Origin: an uncultured Pelagibacteraceae bacterium
GTDB lineage: Bacteria > Pseudomonadota > Alphaproteobacteria > Pelagibacterales > Pelagibacteraceae
Assembly: GCA_902532525.1 (NCBI GenBank)
Contig: CACAIK010000011.1
Span: forward strand, 1 to 39,119
Direction of reading: 5' to 3'
Length of the DNA stretch: 39,119 bases
Position numbers and translations under genes: made by a program. Below the pieces are notes generated by a model. The model did not search any database and had not been told where the DNA came from. It saw only the letters and a list, made by a program, of their open reading frames with translations. Numbering within the stretch: position 1 is the first letter of the stretch; every line of letters begins with the position of its first letter. This document shows positions 18,358 to 28,499 of the stretch, one piece after another.

Positions 18358-18777
18358 ATGTTAGAATCTATTGAAGAAAAATGCCAAAAAAATGGCGTTA
18401 AGCTCACCGATCAAAGAAGGATAATAGCTAGAGTAATATCAGAGTCTAAAAAAACATACGGAGAATCTGACCACCCAGATGTTGATGAATTATATAATAG
18501 AGTTTCTCAAATTGATTCTAAAATTAGCATTGCTACAGTTTATAGAACAGTCAAACTTTTTGAAGAAGCGGGTATATTAACAAAACATGATTTTAAATCT
18601 GGAAAGGCAAGATATGAATTAAATGATGATCATAATCATTTAATTGATATAAAAACTGGAGAAATAATAGAATTTGTTGACGAAGAGATCGAGGAATTAC
18701 AAAAAAAAATTGCTGATAAATACGGTTATAAACTCGTTGATCATAAATTAGAACTATACGGAATTAAAAAAAAATAA
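18358..18777 (+). CDS. fur: Fur-family metal-responsive repressor (Fur/Mur)
   Basis: A 139-residue Fur protein. The N-terminal winged helix contains KLTDQRRIIARVI and the recognition helix SIATVYRTVKLFEEAG. The dimerisation/metal domain carries the DDHNHLID motif with His92 and His94, plus His39, acidic residues near 106-113 and His129, matching the usual regulatory metal sites. C-terminal CxxC zinc motifs are absent. In some Alphaproteobacteria the orthologue at this locus responds to manganese (Mur) rather than iron; the sequence alone does not decide. It lies between tsaB and miaB. Confidence 0.93.
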   Translation: MLESIEEKCQKNGVKLTDQRRIIARVISESKKTYGESDHPDVDELYNRVSQIDSKISIATVYRTVKLFEEAGILTKHDFKSGKARYELNDDHNHLIDIKTGEIIEFVDEEIEELQKKIADKYGYKLVDHKLELYGIKKK

Positions 18778-18780
18778 TTC

Positions 18781-20112
18781 ATGCATAAAAAGGTTTTTAT
18801 AAAGACATTTGGTTGTCAAATGAATGAGTATGACTCGAATAGGATATATGATGCTGTTAGAGCTATAGGTTATAATAAAACCGAAAATCAGGATGAAGCT
18901 GATTGTTATATTTTAAACACTTGTCATATTAGAGATAAAGCTAAAGATAAAGTTTATCATGAGATTGGGAGGGTTAAGAAATTATACAAAGATAAAAAAA
19001 AACCAATAATGGTGGTTGCAGGTTGTGTAGCACAAGCTGAAAATACAGAGATGCTCAATAGAGAAAAATATATAGATCTAGTTATAGGTCCACAATCTTA
19101 TCAAAAAATAAATAATCTTTTAAAGAATTTTGAGGAAGAAAATAAAGTTGAAGAAACTGAATTTGACTCAGTTTCTAAGTTTAGGTACTTTGATAATATT
19201 AAAAATGATAATACCACAGTTTCATCTTTCTTAACGATTCAAGAGGGTTGTGATAAGTTCTGTAATTTTTGCGTTGTTCCTTATACTAGAGGACCAGAGT
19301 ATTCTAGACCATTCAAAAGCATTATTGATGAAGCTGAGAGATTGATAAAGAACGGATCTAAAGAAATAACTTTTCTTGGTCAAAATGTAAATGCATATTC
19401 TTATATAGATGGATCCAGAGAGTACCGACTTTCAGATCTTATTAACACGCTTAGCAAATATAACGAAATAAGTAGAATTAGATATACTACATCTCATCCA
19501 AGAGATATGACAGATGATCTAATTGAATGTTACAAAAATTCAAAAAAATTAATGCCTTTTGTTCATTTACCCATTCAAAGTGGTTCTGATAGAATATTAA
19601 AAATGATGAACAGAAAGCATACCGTAAATTATTATTTAAATATATACGAAAAATTAATCAAAATTAATCCTGATATAAAATTTTCTAGTGACTTTATTAT
19701 TGGATACCCTGGAGAAACGGAGAATGATTTTAAAGAAACTTTAAATTTAGTTAATAAAATTAAATTTATAAATTCATTCTCTTTTATTTTTAGTCCACGA
19801 CCAGGAACAAAGGCCGCTAAATTAAAGATTAATGATAAAGATAAACTTAAAAATAGACTGATAACTATTCAAGAAAAATTATTTAGTAATCAAATAGAAT
19901 TGAATAAATCTTTAGAAGGCAAAAACTTAGAGGTACTTGTGGAAAATAAACTTAAAAACCAAAACAAATATTTTGGAAGAAATAAATTTTTAAATTCAGT
20001 AATTTTTGATGGTAATGAAAGTCATATCGGCAAACTAATTAAAATTAATGTCGAAAAAAGTAATCAAAATTCTTTATTTGGTAAAGTAATAGATGAAATG
20101 AGAGCAGCATAA
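18781..20112 (+). CDS. miaB: tRNA-2-methylthio-N6-dimethylallyladenosine synthase MiaB
   Basis: This 443-residue radical-SAM methylthiotransferase adds the 2-methylthio group to i6A37 of tRNAs. The N-terminal UPF0004 domain binds one 4Fe-4S cluster through Cys in FGCQMNEYDS, LNTCHIRDKA and AGCVAQ. The radical-SAM CxxxCxxC is GCDKFCNFCVVPYTRG. A C-terminal TRAM domain (LEGKNLEVLVENKL... GKLIKINV) contacts RNA. Length is typical. It starts three bases after the fur stop and ends one base before the TTG start of phoH. Confidence 0.98.
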   Translation: MHKKVFIKTFGCQMNEYDSNRIYDAVRAIGYNKTENQDEADCYILNTCHIRDKAKDKVYHEIGRVKKLYKDKKKPIMVVAGCVAQAENTEMLNREKYIDLVIGPQSYQKINNLLKNFEEENKVEETEFDSVSKFRYFDNIKNDNTTVSSFLTIQEGCDKFCNFCVVPYTRGPEYSRPFKSIIDEAERLIKNGSKEITFLGQNVNAYSYIDGSREYRLSDLINTLSKYNEISRIRYTTSHPRDMTDDLIECYKNSKKLMPFVHLPIQSGSDRILKMMNRKHTVNYYLNIYEKLIKINPDIKFSSDFIIGYPGETENDFKETLNLVNKIKFINSFSFIFSPRPGTKAAKLKINDKDKLKNRLITIQEKLFSNQIELNKSLEGKNLEVLVENKLKNQNKYFGRNKFLNSVIFDGNESHIGKLIKINVEKSNQNSLFGKVIDEMRAA

Positions 20113-20113
20113 T

Positions 20114-21121
20114 TTGAAAAATTTTGCAAAATCAAAAATCAATCCTGATCTAAAATACGTATATTCAGAAAACAACGCCCTAAGCATTGTATTTCAGAGT
20201 AATGAATTACTCTTAGGTGTTTTAGGAGAATTTAATAATAACTTAAAAGAATTAGAAAAAATTACAAATACCAGTATTTACTCTAGAGGAAATTCAATTT
20301 TACTAAAAAATACTCCTGAAAAAAATGAATTAATAAAGAATGCAATTCAATTTCTTGTAGATCAATTTTTAAATAATGGATCATTAGAAAAAAAGGATAT
20401 AGAGTCATCTGTAAACAAATTTATGATTGATGAGAAAGTTACAAATAAAAGTGGAAATATAGAATATATAATAAAAACTCCAAAAAAATCTGTAATACCA
20501 AGATCAGAGAAGCAAAAAAATTATATTAGGGCCTTAAAAGAGTCAGATATTGTTATTTCAGCAGGACCAGCTGGAACTGGTAAAACTTTTTTAGCTGTCG
20601 CAGTTGCTTTAACAATGTTACTTGAAAAAAAAATAGAACGTATAATTTTATCTAGACCAGCAGTAGAAGCTGGAGAAAGATTAGGTTTTTTACCAGGAGA
20701 TATGAGAGAAAAAGTTGATCCTTATTTAAGACCTCTTTACGACTCATTGTATGACTTATTAGATTTTGAAAAAATTCAAAAAAAGATAGAAGTTGGAGAT
20801 ATTGAAATTGCACCACTTGCTTTTATGAGGGGAAGAACTTTAAAAAATTCTTTTGCAATTCTTGATGAGGCACAAAATGCCACTGATACTCAAATAAAAA
20901 TGTTCTTAACAAGAATTGGTGAAAATTCCAAAATAGTTATTAATGGTGACCCTTCCCAAATAGATTTACCAAATAAAACAATTTCAGGCTTAAATAGATC
21001 AAAAAAATTACTTGGTCATTTAAAGGAAATATCGGTAGTAGATTTTGATCACACTGATGTTGTAAGACACCCACTAGTTTCTAAGATAGTAAAGGCTTAT
21101 TCTGATAAAAATTCAGATTAA
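20114..21121 (+). CDS. PhoH family ATPase (YbeZ-like)
   Basis: A 335-residue PhoH/YbeZ protein. The N-terminal ~120 residues are KH-like. The P-loop SAGPAGTGKTFLAVA (Walker A at 151-158) and FAILDEAQNAT (Walker B) define the ATPase, followed by KIVINGDPSQIDLP. YbeZ is a predicted RNA-linked ATPase that partners YbeY in ribosome/16S rRNA quality control, and ybeY follows directly with a TAATG overlap. The start codon is TTG at 20114, one base after the miaB stop; no ATG nearby fits. Confidence 0.95.
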   Translation: MKNFAKSKINPDLKYVYSENNALSIVFQSNELLLGVLGEFNNNLKELEKITNTSIYSRGNSILLKNTPEKNELIKNAIQFLVDQFLNNGSLEKKDIESSVNKFMIDEKVTNKSGNIEYIIKTPKKSVIPRSEKQKNYIRALKESDIVISAGPAGTGKTFLAVAVALTMLLEKKIERIILSRPAVEAGERLGFLPGDMREKVDPYLRPLYDSLYDLLDFEKIQKKIEVGDIEIAPLAFMRGRTLKNSFAILDEAQNATDTQIKMFLTRIGENSKIVINGDPSQIDLPNKTISGLNRSKKLLGHLKEISVVDFDHTDVVRHPLVSKIVKAYSDKNSD

Positions 21122-21567
21122 TGATTAAAGCCTTTATAGTTATAGACAAAAAAATTTGGGAAAAAAAATTAAAAAAACCTGAAATTTACTTCAAAAAGAA
21201 ATTAAATAAATTATCAAAATTCAGCTCCTTTAAAAATAAGAACCAAGAATTTACTGTGATGCTTACTAATAATAAAAAAATGAAAAATTTAAATTCAAAG
21301 TTTAGAAATAAAAATGTTTCAACAGACGTACTATCTTTTCCCCTAAAAGTTAAATCAAAAAATAAATTATATTTAGGGGATATAGCAATTTCTTTTGAAA
21401 TAATTAATAGAAGAGCAAAATCATCTAGTTTTGATCACGAATTAGATAAAATGTGGATACACGGTTATTTGCATCTTTTAGGATATGATCATAAAAAAAA
21501 TAAAGATTATTATCTAATGAGGAAAAAAGAAAATTTAATATTTAAAAAATTGAATAAAATAAATTGA
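21121..21567 (+). CDS. ybeY: Endoribonuclease YbeY
   Basis: A 148-residue zinc-dependent RNase involved in 16S rRNA 3' maturation and 70S quality control. The signature HGYLHLLGYDH near residue 118 holds the three zinc-binding His residues. TDVLSFPL and GDIAISFE are further conserved family strands. The first ~40 residues are lysine-rich. Its ATG overlaps the phoH stop (TAATG), and its TGA overlaps the TTG start of lnt. Both junctions suggest coupled translation. Confidence 0.95.
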   Translation: MIKAFIVIDKKIWEKKLKKPEIYFKKKLNKLSKFSSFKNKNQEFTVMLTNNKKMKNLNSKFRNKNVSTDVLSFPLKVKSKNKLYLGDIAISFEIINRRAKSSSFDHELDKMWIHGYLHLLGYDHKKNKDYYLMRKKENLIFKKLNKIN

Positions 21568-23084
21568 ACTCTATTTTAGAAAATAAAGCTTTCCTATTTT
21601 TAATATGCTTACTTTTAGGTATACTAACTTCGTTTAGTTTACCCCCTTTTAATTTATTTTTTATTAATTTTTTAACACTTCCATTACTACTTTACATATT
21701 AGTCAATTATGTAAATAATAAAATTATTTCATTTTTTGTTGGTTGGATCTTTGGATTTGGTTATTTTATTTCAAACCTTTATTGGATTGCAAATTCTTTA
21801 ACATTTGATGTAAATTTCAAATTTTTCATTCCATTTGCATTAATATTAATCCCTTTATTTTTGGGAATATTTTATGGTTTAGTTACTTTTCTATGCAATT
21901 TTTTTAAATTAAAAAATAAAATCTCATCAATTTTAATCTTTTCAATTTCTTTTGGTGGAATTGAGTTTCTAAGAAGTTTTATCTTTGGTGGTTTTCCGTG
22001 GAATTTAGTGGTTTTTAGTCTTTCAAATAATTTACATTCTTTACAAATTTTGTCTTATATAGGCACTTATTCATTAAATTTATTATCAATAACTATATTT
22101 TTATTACCAGTAATATTCTTTTTTAAATATAAAAGCTTAACTAAGTTTTTAATATTTGGTCTTAGTTTAATCTTAGTAATGATCAACTTTTTATATGGAA
22201 ATTTGATTATTAACAATTTTGAAAAAAAAAAACATGATAATTTAAGTTCTATTATTCGAGTTGTCTCTCCAAATGTACCCATCGAAAGATTTTTATCAAA
22301 TCAAGATACTGAAAAAAGTATTAATGAATTGATTAGTTTAAGTGATCCAAATAATAATAAAAAAACGATATTTGTTTACCCAGAGGGAATCATTACAGGT
22401 ATATACTTAAAAGATCTAAAATTTTTCAAAGATATCTTCAAAGACAATTATAATAATAACCATAAGGTCATATTAGGTATAAATAGTATCAACCAAAATA
22501 AAATTTATAATTCTTTAATAGTATTAAATAACGAGTCAGAATTATTATATAAGTATAATAAGAATAAACTTGTTCCATTTGGAGAATTTTTGCCTTTTGA
22601 AAATTTCTTTAAAAGAATAGGTTTAAAAAAAATAACTCAAGGATATCAATCATTTTCAGCTGATGATAAAAGAGAAATTTTGGAAATGAATCAATTAAAA
22701 TTTGTCCCACTTATTTGTTATGAAATTATCTATTCAGGAAAAATCAATCCAAATAAAAATTATTATGATTTTATATTAAATATTTCTGAGGATGGTTGGT
22801 TTGGAAAAACCATTGGACCTCAACAACATTTGAGTCACTCAATATTCAGATCAATTGAAGAAGGTAAAAATGTTATAAGATCAACAAATAATGGAATATC
22901 TGCTTTTGTTAATCCCAAAGGTCAAATTATTAAACAAATTACGGAAAAAGGATACTTTGATGTTAAAAAAATCAAACGTGTTAATAAAACTTATTTTGCT
23001 AAGCACGGTAATAAGATCTTCTTTTATTTTGTTCTAATTTATACTACTTTCATTGTGATTTTAAAAATTAGGGAGAATAAATGA
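21564..23084 (+). CDS. lnt: Apolipoprotein N-acyltransferase
   Basis: A 506-residue inner-membrane enzyme that adds the third acyl chain to lipoproteins. The N-terminal half has about six to seven transmembrane segments, with [16 protein letters not shown] and GGFPWNLV conserved. The C-terminal half is a nitrilase-like domain with the catalytic triad: Glu in VYPEGIITG, Lys in [14 protein letters not shown] and Cys in [13 protein letters not shown] final transmembrane helix closes the protein. Start is TTG overlapping the ybeY stop. corC, often between ybeY and lnt in relatives, is absent. The BON lipoprotein in this window is a plausible substrate. Confidence 0.95.
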   Translation: MNSILENKAFLFLICLLLGILTSFSLPPFNLFFINFLTLPLLLYILVNYVNNKIISFFVGWIFGFGYFISNLYWIANSLTFDVNFKFFIPFALILIPLFLGIFYGLVTFLCNFFKLKNKISSILIFSISFGGIEFLRSFIFGGFPWNLVVFSLSNNLHSLQILSYIGTYSLNLLSITIFLLPVIFFFKYKSLTKFLIFGLSLILVMINFLYGNLIINNFEKKKHDNLSSIIRVVSPNVPIERFLSNQDTEKSINELISLSDPNNNKKTIFVYPEGIITGIYLKDLKFFKDIFKDNYNNNHKVILGINSINQNKIYNSLIVLNNESELLYKYNKNKLVPFGEFLPFENFFKRIGLKKITQGYQSFSADDKREILEMNQLKFVPLICYEIIYSGKINPNKNYYDFILNISEDGWFGKTIGPQQHLSHSIFRSIEEGKNVIRSTNNGISAFVNPKGQIIKQITEKGYFDVKKIKRVNKTYFAKHGNKIFFYFVLIYTTFIVILKIRENK

Positions 23085-24244
23085 AAAAAGATTACTTATT
23101 TACTAGCGAGTCAGTATCCGAAGGTCATCCAGACAAAGTTTGCGATAGAATTTCAGATATGGTTGTAGATACATATTTGGCAGCTGAACCTCAATCAAGA
23201 GTTGCCTGTGAAACTTTAACAACAACAAACAAAGTTGTATTAGCTGGTGAAGTAAGAGGTCCAGAAATTAAAAAAGAAGATTTAATAGAAAAAGTAAGAC
23301 ATTGCATTAAAGATATAGGTTATGATCAAAAGGGATTTACTTGGAAAGAGGCAACTTCAGTTGAAAGTCATTTGCATGCTCAATCTTCTGATATTGCTAT
23401 GGGTGTAGACTCTTCCGGAAATAAAGATGAAGGTGCTGGTGACCAAGGTATTATGTTTGGTTACGCATGCAATGAAACTGATGTTCTTATGCCTGCGCCA
23501 ATACATTATTCTCATAAAATATTAAGACTTATGGCCGAGGATAGAAAATCGGGAAATTTAAAAAATATAGAACCAGACTCAAAAAGCCAAATAACAATTG
23601 AATATAAAGATGGAAAGCCATCATCAGTTAAATCTGTAGTTATATCAACTCAACACTCACCTGATGTAAATCAAACTCAAGTAAGAGATCTAGTTAAACC
23701 TTATATTGAAAAATCAATACCTAAAGATTTATTAAATTCATTAGATGAAAATGAAATTTATGTAAATCCTACAGGAAATTTTGTAATCGGGGGCCCGGAC
23801 GGCGATAGTGGTTTGACAGGTAGAAAAATTATTGTTGATACATATGGTGGAGCCGCCCCACATGGTGGAGGAGCATTTTCTGGGAAAGATCCTACAAAGG
23901 TAGATAGATCAGCTGCTTACGCATCCAGATATTTGGCAAAAAATGTTGTAGCATCTAAAATTGCTGATAAATGTTTGATTCAACTTGCATATGCTATAGG
24001 TGTATCGAAACCTTTATCAATTTATGTTGATTTATTTGATAATGATGATGAAAAAAATAAACACGTAGAAAAAATTATTCATGAAAATTTTGATTTAAGC
24101 CCCAGAGGTATAAGAGAGATGTTAGGTTTAAATAAACCAATATATGAAAAAACAGCAGCATATGGACACTTCGGAAGAATTCCAGATAAGCAAGGCTCAT
24201 TTTCATGGGAAAAGACAGATAAATCAAACTTATTTAGTAAGTAA
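23081..24244 (+). CDS. metK: S-adenosylmethionine synthetase
   Basis: This 387-residue enzyme makes SAM from methionine and ATP. Conserved segments appear in order: [52 protein letters not shown], and [21 protein letters not shown] with the P-loop-like pocket. Length is normal. It overlaps lnt by four bases (ATGA), so no riboswitch space exists directly upstream, although SAM riboswitches are known in SAR11. A strong terminator follows 57 bases after the stop. SAM serves MiaB and RsmI in this window. Confidence 0.98.
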   Translation: MKKDYLFTSESVSEGHPDKVCDRISDMVVDTYLAAEPQSRVACETLTTTNKVVLAGEVRGPEIKKEDLIEKVRHCIKDIGYDQKGFTWKEATSVESHLHAQSSDIAMGVDSSGNKDEGAGDQGIMFGYACNETDVLMPAPIHYSHKILRLMAEDRKSGNLKNIEPDSKSQITIEYKDGKPSSVKSVVISTQHSPDVNQTQVRDLVKPYIEKSIPKDLLNSLDENEIYVNPTGNFVIGGPDGDSGLTGRKIIVDTYGGAAPHGGGAFSGKDPTKVDRSAAYASRYLAKNVVASKIADKCLIQLAYAIGVSKPLSIYVDLFDNDDEKNKHVEKIIHENFDLSPRGIREMLGLNKPIYEKTAAYGHFGRIPDKQGSFSWEKTDKSNLFSK

Positions 24245-24300
24245 ATAAAGTTGAATATTAAAAAAAAATAAATATATTTCACTTACATTATTGAAATTTC

Positions 24301-24328
24301 AAAATGGGCTTCGGCCCATTTTTTTTTT
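24301..24328 (+). terminator. Rho-independent terminator after metK
   Basis: AAAATGGGC (24301-24309) pairs perfectly with GCCCATTTT (24314-24322) around a TTCG loop, giving the very stable C(UUCG)G tetraloop. The T run continues to 24328. It lies 56 bases after the metK stop and 12 bases before the nusA ATG. It is the clearest intrinsic terminator seen in the window. A perfect 12-base palindrome (24291-24302) abuts its left arm. Confidence 0.92.
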
Positions 24329-24340
24329 AGGATTAATTAA

Positions 24341-25894
24341 ATGTTAAATAGAAGAGCAGATAAACTAGAATTAATAAGAATAGCAGAAGCAGTAGCTTTA
24401 GAAAAATCGATTGATAAAGAGTTAATTATTGGATCAATGGAAAACGGTATTGCAAAAGCAGCTAAATCTAAATTTGGATCTGAAAACGAAATTAAAGTTG
24501 AAATTGACAGAGAAAATGGTGAAATTGGAATATTTAGAAAACTGGTAATTGTAGAAAATCCTGAAAATTCAAACTTAGAAATAACCCTTAATGATGCTAT
24601 AAAACTTAACGGAAGTAATGAGGGAAAACAAATTGGAGATGAAGTTTTACAACCATTACCGTCATTTGATTTTGGTAGAATAGCAGCACAAACTGCAAAA
24701 CAAGTAATTAGTTTTAACGTAAGGGAAGCAGAAAGAGAGAGACAATATAACGATTTTAAAGACAAAATTGATACCATCTTGAGTGGTATAGTTAAAAGAC
24801 TAGAGTTTGGAAACGTAATTGTTGATCTTGGAAGAACCGAAGCAATAATTCAAAAAAATGAAATGATCCCAAGAGAAAATATAAAGGCAGGAGATAGAGT
24901 AAAAGCATATTGCTTAGACGTAAGAAGAGAACCAAGAGGACAACAAATTTTTCTTTCTCGAGCACATCCTAAATTCATGGAAAAATTATTCATACAAGAG
25001 GTTCCAGAAATATATGATGGACTTATTGAGATTAAATCATCCTCAAGAGACCCGGGTAGCAGAGCAAAAATATGTGTTAAAGCAATTGATACATCTTTAG
25101 ATCCAGTGGGAGCGTGTGTAGGTATGAGGGGAAGTAGAGTTCAAGCAGTTGTAAACGAACTTCAAGGTGAGAAAATCGATATAGTTAACTGGTCAGAAGA
25201 TCCAGCAGTTGTGGTAGCAAATGCACTTTCTCCAGCAGAGGTGCAAAGAGTTAATGTAGATGAACAGGGAAGAAAGTTAGATGTCATTTTAACCGAGGAA
25301 AATTTGAGTAAGGCAATTGGAAGAAGGGGCCAAAATGTTAGATTGGCAACTAAATTAATGAATTATGAAATTAACATCATGACTGATCAAGAAGATTCGG
25401 AGAGAAGACAAATTGAATTCAAAGAGAAAACAGATAACTTTGTAAAAAATTTAGAACTAGATGAAACTTTAGGACAGTTACTAGTAGCAGAAGGATTTTC
25501 ATCAATAGACGACATTAAAGATAGTAATCCTGAAGCTTTAATGAAAATAGAAGGCATTGAAGAAGAGACTGCTAAAGAATTAATTGAAAGAGCTAAAGAA
25601 TTTTATGAAAAAGACCAAGAGGAAATATCTAAAAGAATTAAAGATTTAGGGTTAGAGAATGATTTAATTAATCACAAAGGTTTGACACCTGGAATGCTTG
25701 TAACATTAGGTGAACAAAAAATATTAACACTAAACGATTTTGCAGATTTGGCATCTGATGAATTGACAGGTGGATACGATGTTGTCAAAGGTGAAAGAGT
25801 AAGAATTAAAGGGTATTTAGAAGATTTTGCTCTTTCAAAAAAAGAAGCAGACGATTTAATTATGTCCGCAAGAGACATTGTTTATAAAGATTGA
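24341..25894 (+). CDS. nusA: Transcription elongation/termination factor NusA
   Basis: A 517-residue RNA-polymerase-binding factor that acts in pausing, intrinsic termination and antitermination. The N-terminal domain opens LNRRADKLELIRIAEAVA. An S1 domain (SGIVKRLEFGNVIVDLGRTEAII) follows near residue 145. Two KH domains contain DPVGACVGMRGSRVQAVVNEL and AIGRRGQNVRLATKLMN. Two C-terminal helix-hairpin-helix AR-type repeats end the protein. rimP, which usually precedes nusA, is absent; instead a terminator sits directly before the start. infB follows after ten bases. Confidence 0.98.
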   Translation: MLNRRADKLELIRIAEAVALEKSIDKELIIGSMENGIAKAAKSKFGSENEIKVEIDRENGEIGIFRKLVIVENPENSNLEITLNDAIKLNGSNEGKQIGDEVLQPLPSFDFGRIAAQTAKQVISFNVREAERERQYNDFKDKIDTILSGIVKRLEFGNVIVDLGRTEAIIQKNEMIPRENIKAGDRVKAYCLDVRREPRGQQIFLSRAHPKFMEKLFIQEVPEIYDGLIEIKSSSRDPGSRAKICVKAIDTSLDPVGACVGMRGSRVQAVVNELQGEKIDIVNWSEDPAVVVANALSPAEVQRVNVDEQGRKLDVILTEENLSKAIGRRGQNVRLATKLMNYEINIMTDQEDSERRQIEFKEKTDNFVKNLELDETLGQLLVAEGFSSIDDIKDSNPEALMKIEGIEEETAKELIERAKEFYEKDQEEISKRIKDLGLENDLINHKGLTPGMLVTLGEQKILTLNDFADLASDELTGGYDVVKGERVRIKGYLEDFALSKKEADDLIMSARDIVYKD

Positions 25895-25904
25895 GAGATG
25901 AAAA

Positions 25905-28124
25905 ATGGAAAAGAAAAAATTAAAGTTATCAATTTCCGGAGCTTCCAAAAAGACTATCAACAGTATTGAACAAGCTAGATCTCAATCAAAGAATACAGTT
26001 TTAATAGAGAAAAGGCCCCCTAGATTTGGAAGTAAAACAAACTTTTCTAGAGGCGCAAGACCAGTAGATAATAAATCACAAAGCACATATATTCCGAAAA
26101 AAACTAATTTTTCAAAACCTTTATCACCAATCACTTCTGATTTTGAAAAAAGAAAACTTGCAGAACAAAGAGCAACAAGAAGATTAAAAGGCGAAAATGT
26201 ACAAAAAGAAAATAAACAAAATAAACTGGGTGGTAAAAGAAGAGAGTTAAAACTCACAGTTTCAAGGGCATTAAGCGGAGATGATATTGGAATAAGGTCT
26301 AGAAGTTTAGCTTCATTGAAAAGAGCGAAGCAAAAAGAGAATAGATTATTAAACAAAGAGGAAACAAAGGAGAACTTTAAACCAGTTAAAAGAGATATAA
26401 ATATACCTGAGATAATTACAATTAGAGAATTAGCAAATAGAATGGCTGAACAATCAAGTAGTATAATCAAACATTTGATGGGTATGGGAGTAACAGTTAC
26501 AATCAATCATACAATTGATTCCGATACCGCAGAATACTTAGTTAAAGAATTTGGACACAATCCTGTTAAAGAGAAAAAAGCAGAGGAAATTTTAGAAAAA
26601 ATAAAAGAAATAAAAACTCAAAATTTAAAGAGTAGAGCTCCTATAGTAACAGTTATGGGGCACGTTGATCACGGCAAGACATCTGTTTTAGATGTTTTAA
26701 GAAAAGCAAATGTTGTTTCTGGTGAATTTGGTGGAATTACTCAACATATTGGTGCATATCAGATAACACATGAAAAAAATAAAATAACTTTTATTGACAC
26801 CCCTGGTCATGCAGCTTTCACCGAAATGCGGGCAAGAGGATCAAAATTAACAGATATAGTAATTCTTGTAGTTGCTGCTGATGACGGAGTAAAACCTCAA
26901 ACAATAGAATCAATAAAACATGCCAAAGCAGCTAAAGTACCAATTGTTGTCGCAATAAATAAATGTGATCTTCCTGAAGCTGACCCTCAAAAAATCAAAA
27001 ATCAACTTTTGGAGTACGAACTTATAGCAGAAGACTTATCAGGTGATACATTAATGGTAGAAATATCAACTAAAACAAAACAAAATTTAGATAAATTAAT
27101 TGAGAGTATTATTTTGCAAGCAGAAATATTAGACCTAAAAACTGATTTTGATACTGATGCAAAGGGGATTGTTCTGGAGTCTAAAATCGATATAGGAAGA
27201 GGACCAATTGCAAATGTTATTATTACAGCAGGAACTTTAAGAAAAGGAGATCATTTTGTAAGTGGTTTAAAGTGGGGAAAAGTCAGAGCAATAATAAATG
27301 ACCAGGGGAAACAAATTGATATAGCTGAACCTTCAAAGCCAATTGAGATATTAGGAATTAATGGAGCAGCAAAATCAGGGGATGACTTTATTGTATTAAA
27401 AACTGAAAAAGATGCAAAATCTCTATCTGATGGCAGAATACAAGAAGCAAAAGAAAGCAAAAATTCAGTGTCATTTGTTACTCAAGACTCTGCTTTTAAA
27501 GATACATCATCTGAAGAACTAAATATTATTATAAAATCGGATGTTCATGGCTCTTCAGAAGCTATAAAAAATGCAATAACTCAAATTAAACATGACGAAG
27601 TAAAACCAAAAATACTTTTGTCAGATATTGGTATGGTTACAGAAACTGATGTTACATTAGCAAAAGCATCTAATGCTGTAATTATAGCCTTTAATGTAAA
27701 ACCTAGCAAAGAAGCCAAAAAAAGAGCTGAACAAGAAAAAATTTCAATTTCTAATTTTAATATTATTTATGAAGTTTTAGATTTCATAAAAAGTAAAATG
27801 TCTGGTCTATTAACACCGGAAGTAGATGAAAAAATTATAGGAACTGCAGAAATACTGGAAATATTTAAAGTTTCAAAAGTCGGCAAGGTTGCAGGCTCAA
27901 AAGTAACAGATGGAGAAATTACCCAAGATTCTAATGCAAGGGTTATCAGAGATGGAGCTATAATTTTTAATGGTAAAATAGGTTCGATATTCAGAGAGAA
28001 AAACCAAACCAAACAGGTATCTGCTGGCCTAGAATGTGGAATAACTCTTAAAGATTTCGCAGATTTCCAGAAAAATGACGTAATTGAAGTTTATAATTCT
28101 ACAATAACAGAGAGAACGATATAA
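25905..28124 (+). CDS. infB: Translation initiation factor IF-2
   Basis: A 739-residue GTPase that brings initiator tRNA to the 30S subunit and promotes subunit joining. Residues 1-165 are a basic, low-complexity N-terminus, shorter than in E. coli IF2 (890 residues). The IF2_N domain follows (ITIRELANRMAEQSSSIIKHLMGMG). The G domain has APIVTVMGHVDHGKTSVLD (G1), DTPGHAAFTEMRARG (G3) and NKCDLPEADP (G4). Domains II-IV end the protein. ylxR is not found between nusA and infB. The stop overlaps the rbfA start (TAATG). Confidence 0.98.
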   Translation: MEKKKLKLSISGASKKTINSIEQARSQSKNTVLIEKRPPRFGSKTNFSRGARPVDNKSQSTYIPKKTNFSKPLSPITSDFEKRKLAEQRATRRLKGENVQKENKQNKLGGKRRELKLTVSRALSGDDIGIRSRSLASLKRAKQKENRLLNKEETKENFKPVKRDINIPEIITIRELANRMAEQSSSIIKHLMGMGVTVTINHTIDSDTAEYLVKEFGHNPVKEKKAEEILEKIKEIKTQNLKSRAPIVTVMGHVDHGKTSVLDVLRKANVVSGEFGGITQHIGAYQITHEKNKITFIDTPGHAAFTEMRARGSKLTDIVILVVAADDGVKPQTIESIKHAKAAKVPIVVAINKCDLPEADPQKIKNQLLEYELIAEDLSGDTLMVEISTKTKQNLDKLIESIILQAEILDLKTDFDTDAKGIVLESKIDIGRGPIANVIITAGTLRKGDHFVSGLKWGKVRAIINDQGKQIDIAEPSKPIEILGINGAAKSGDDFIVLKTEKDAKSLSDGRIQEAKESKNSVSFVTQDSAFKDTSSEELNIIIKSDVHGSSEAIKNAITQIKHDEVKPKILLSDIGMVTETDVTLAKASNAVIIAFNVKPSKEAKKRAEQEKISISNFNIIYEVLDFIKSKMSGLLTPEVDEKIIGTAEILEIFKVSKVGKVAGSKVTDGEITQDSNARVIRDGAIIFNGKIGSIFREKNQTKQVSAGLECGITLKDFADFQKNDVIEVYNSTITERTI

Positions 28125-28489
28125 TGACTAACTTAGGAAGGCCAGTTTCTCAAAGACAATTACGAGTCGGTGAAATGATAAAACAAGCACTAGGAATGTT
28201 ATTTATAAGAGATGAAGCAAAATTACCAAATTTATCAACAAAAGAGATAACTGTGACTGAAGTTAGAATGTCCCCAGATTTGAAAACAGCAAAAATTTTT
28301 GTAATGCCTTTAGGTGGAAAAGACGCTGAAGAAGTCGTTACTAAATTAAAAGAATTTTCATTTGTAATAAGAAAAGTCTTATCAAAAAAGATAGTAATGA
28401 AATTTTTACCAAAGTTATTTTTTGTAAAAGATGATTCTTTTGATTACGCAGAAAAAATTGAAAATTTAATTAAACAAACAAATAAGTAA
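28124..28489 (+). CDS. rbfA: 30S ribosome-binding factor RbfA
   Basis: A 121-residue KH-fold factor for 16S rRNA 5' maturation and late 30S assembly. Conserved parts are RQLRVGEMIKQALGMLF at the N-terminus, ITVTEVRMSPDLKTAKIFVMPLGG in the core strands, and the helix FVIRKVLSKKIVMKFLPKLFFVKDDSFDYAEKI. Length matches the family. Start overlaps the infB stop by one base. truB, often the next gene, is absent; rpsO follows after ten bases with a good AGGAAAAG ribosome-binding site. Confidence 0.95.
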   Translation: MTNLGRPVSQRQLRVGEMIKQALGMLFIRDEAKLPNLSTKEITVTEVRMSPDLKTAKIFVMPLGGKDAEEVVTKLKEFSFVIRKVLSKKIVMKFLPKLFFVKDDSFDYAEKIENLIKQTNK

Positions 28490-28499
28490 GGAAAAGAAA

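Noticed and set aside
23040-23081. Possible SAM riboswitch before metK
   Set aside because: metK overlaps lnt by four bases and the upstream sequence is lnt coding; no riboswitch-like pseudoknot is visible.
24337-24777. 146-codon antisense ORF under nusA
   Set aside because: It is the complement of the conserved NusA N-terminus; NusA domains fully account for the region.
25982-26506. 174-codon antisense ORF under infB
   Set aside because: It is the reverse shadow of the lysine-rich IF-2 N-terminus, giving Phe/Leu/Ser-rich translation, with no ribosome-binding site or domain.
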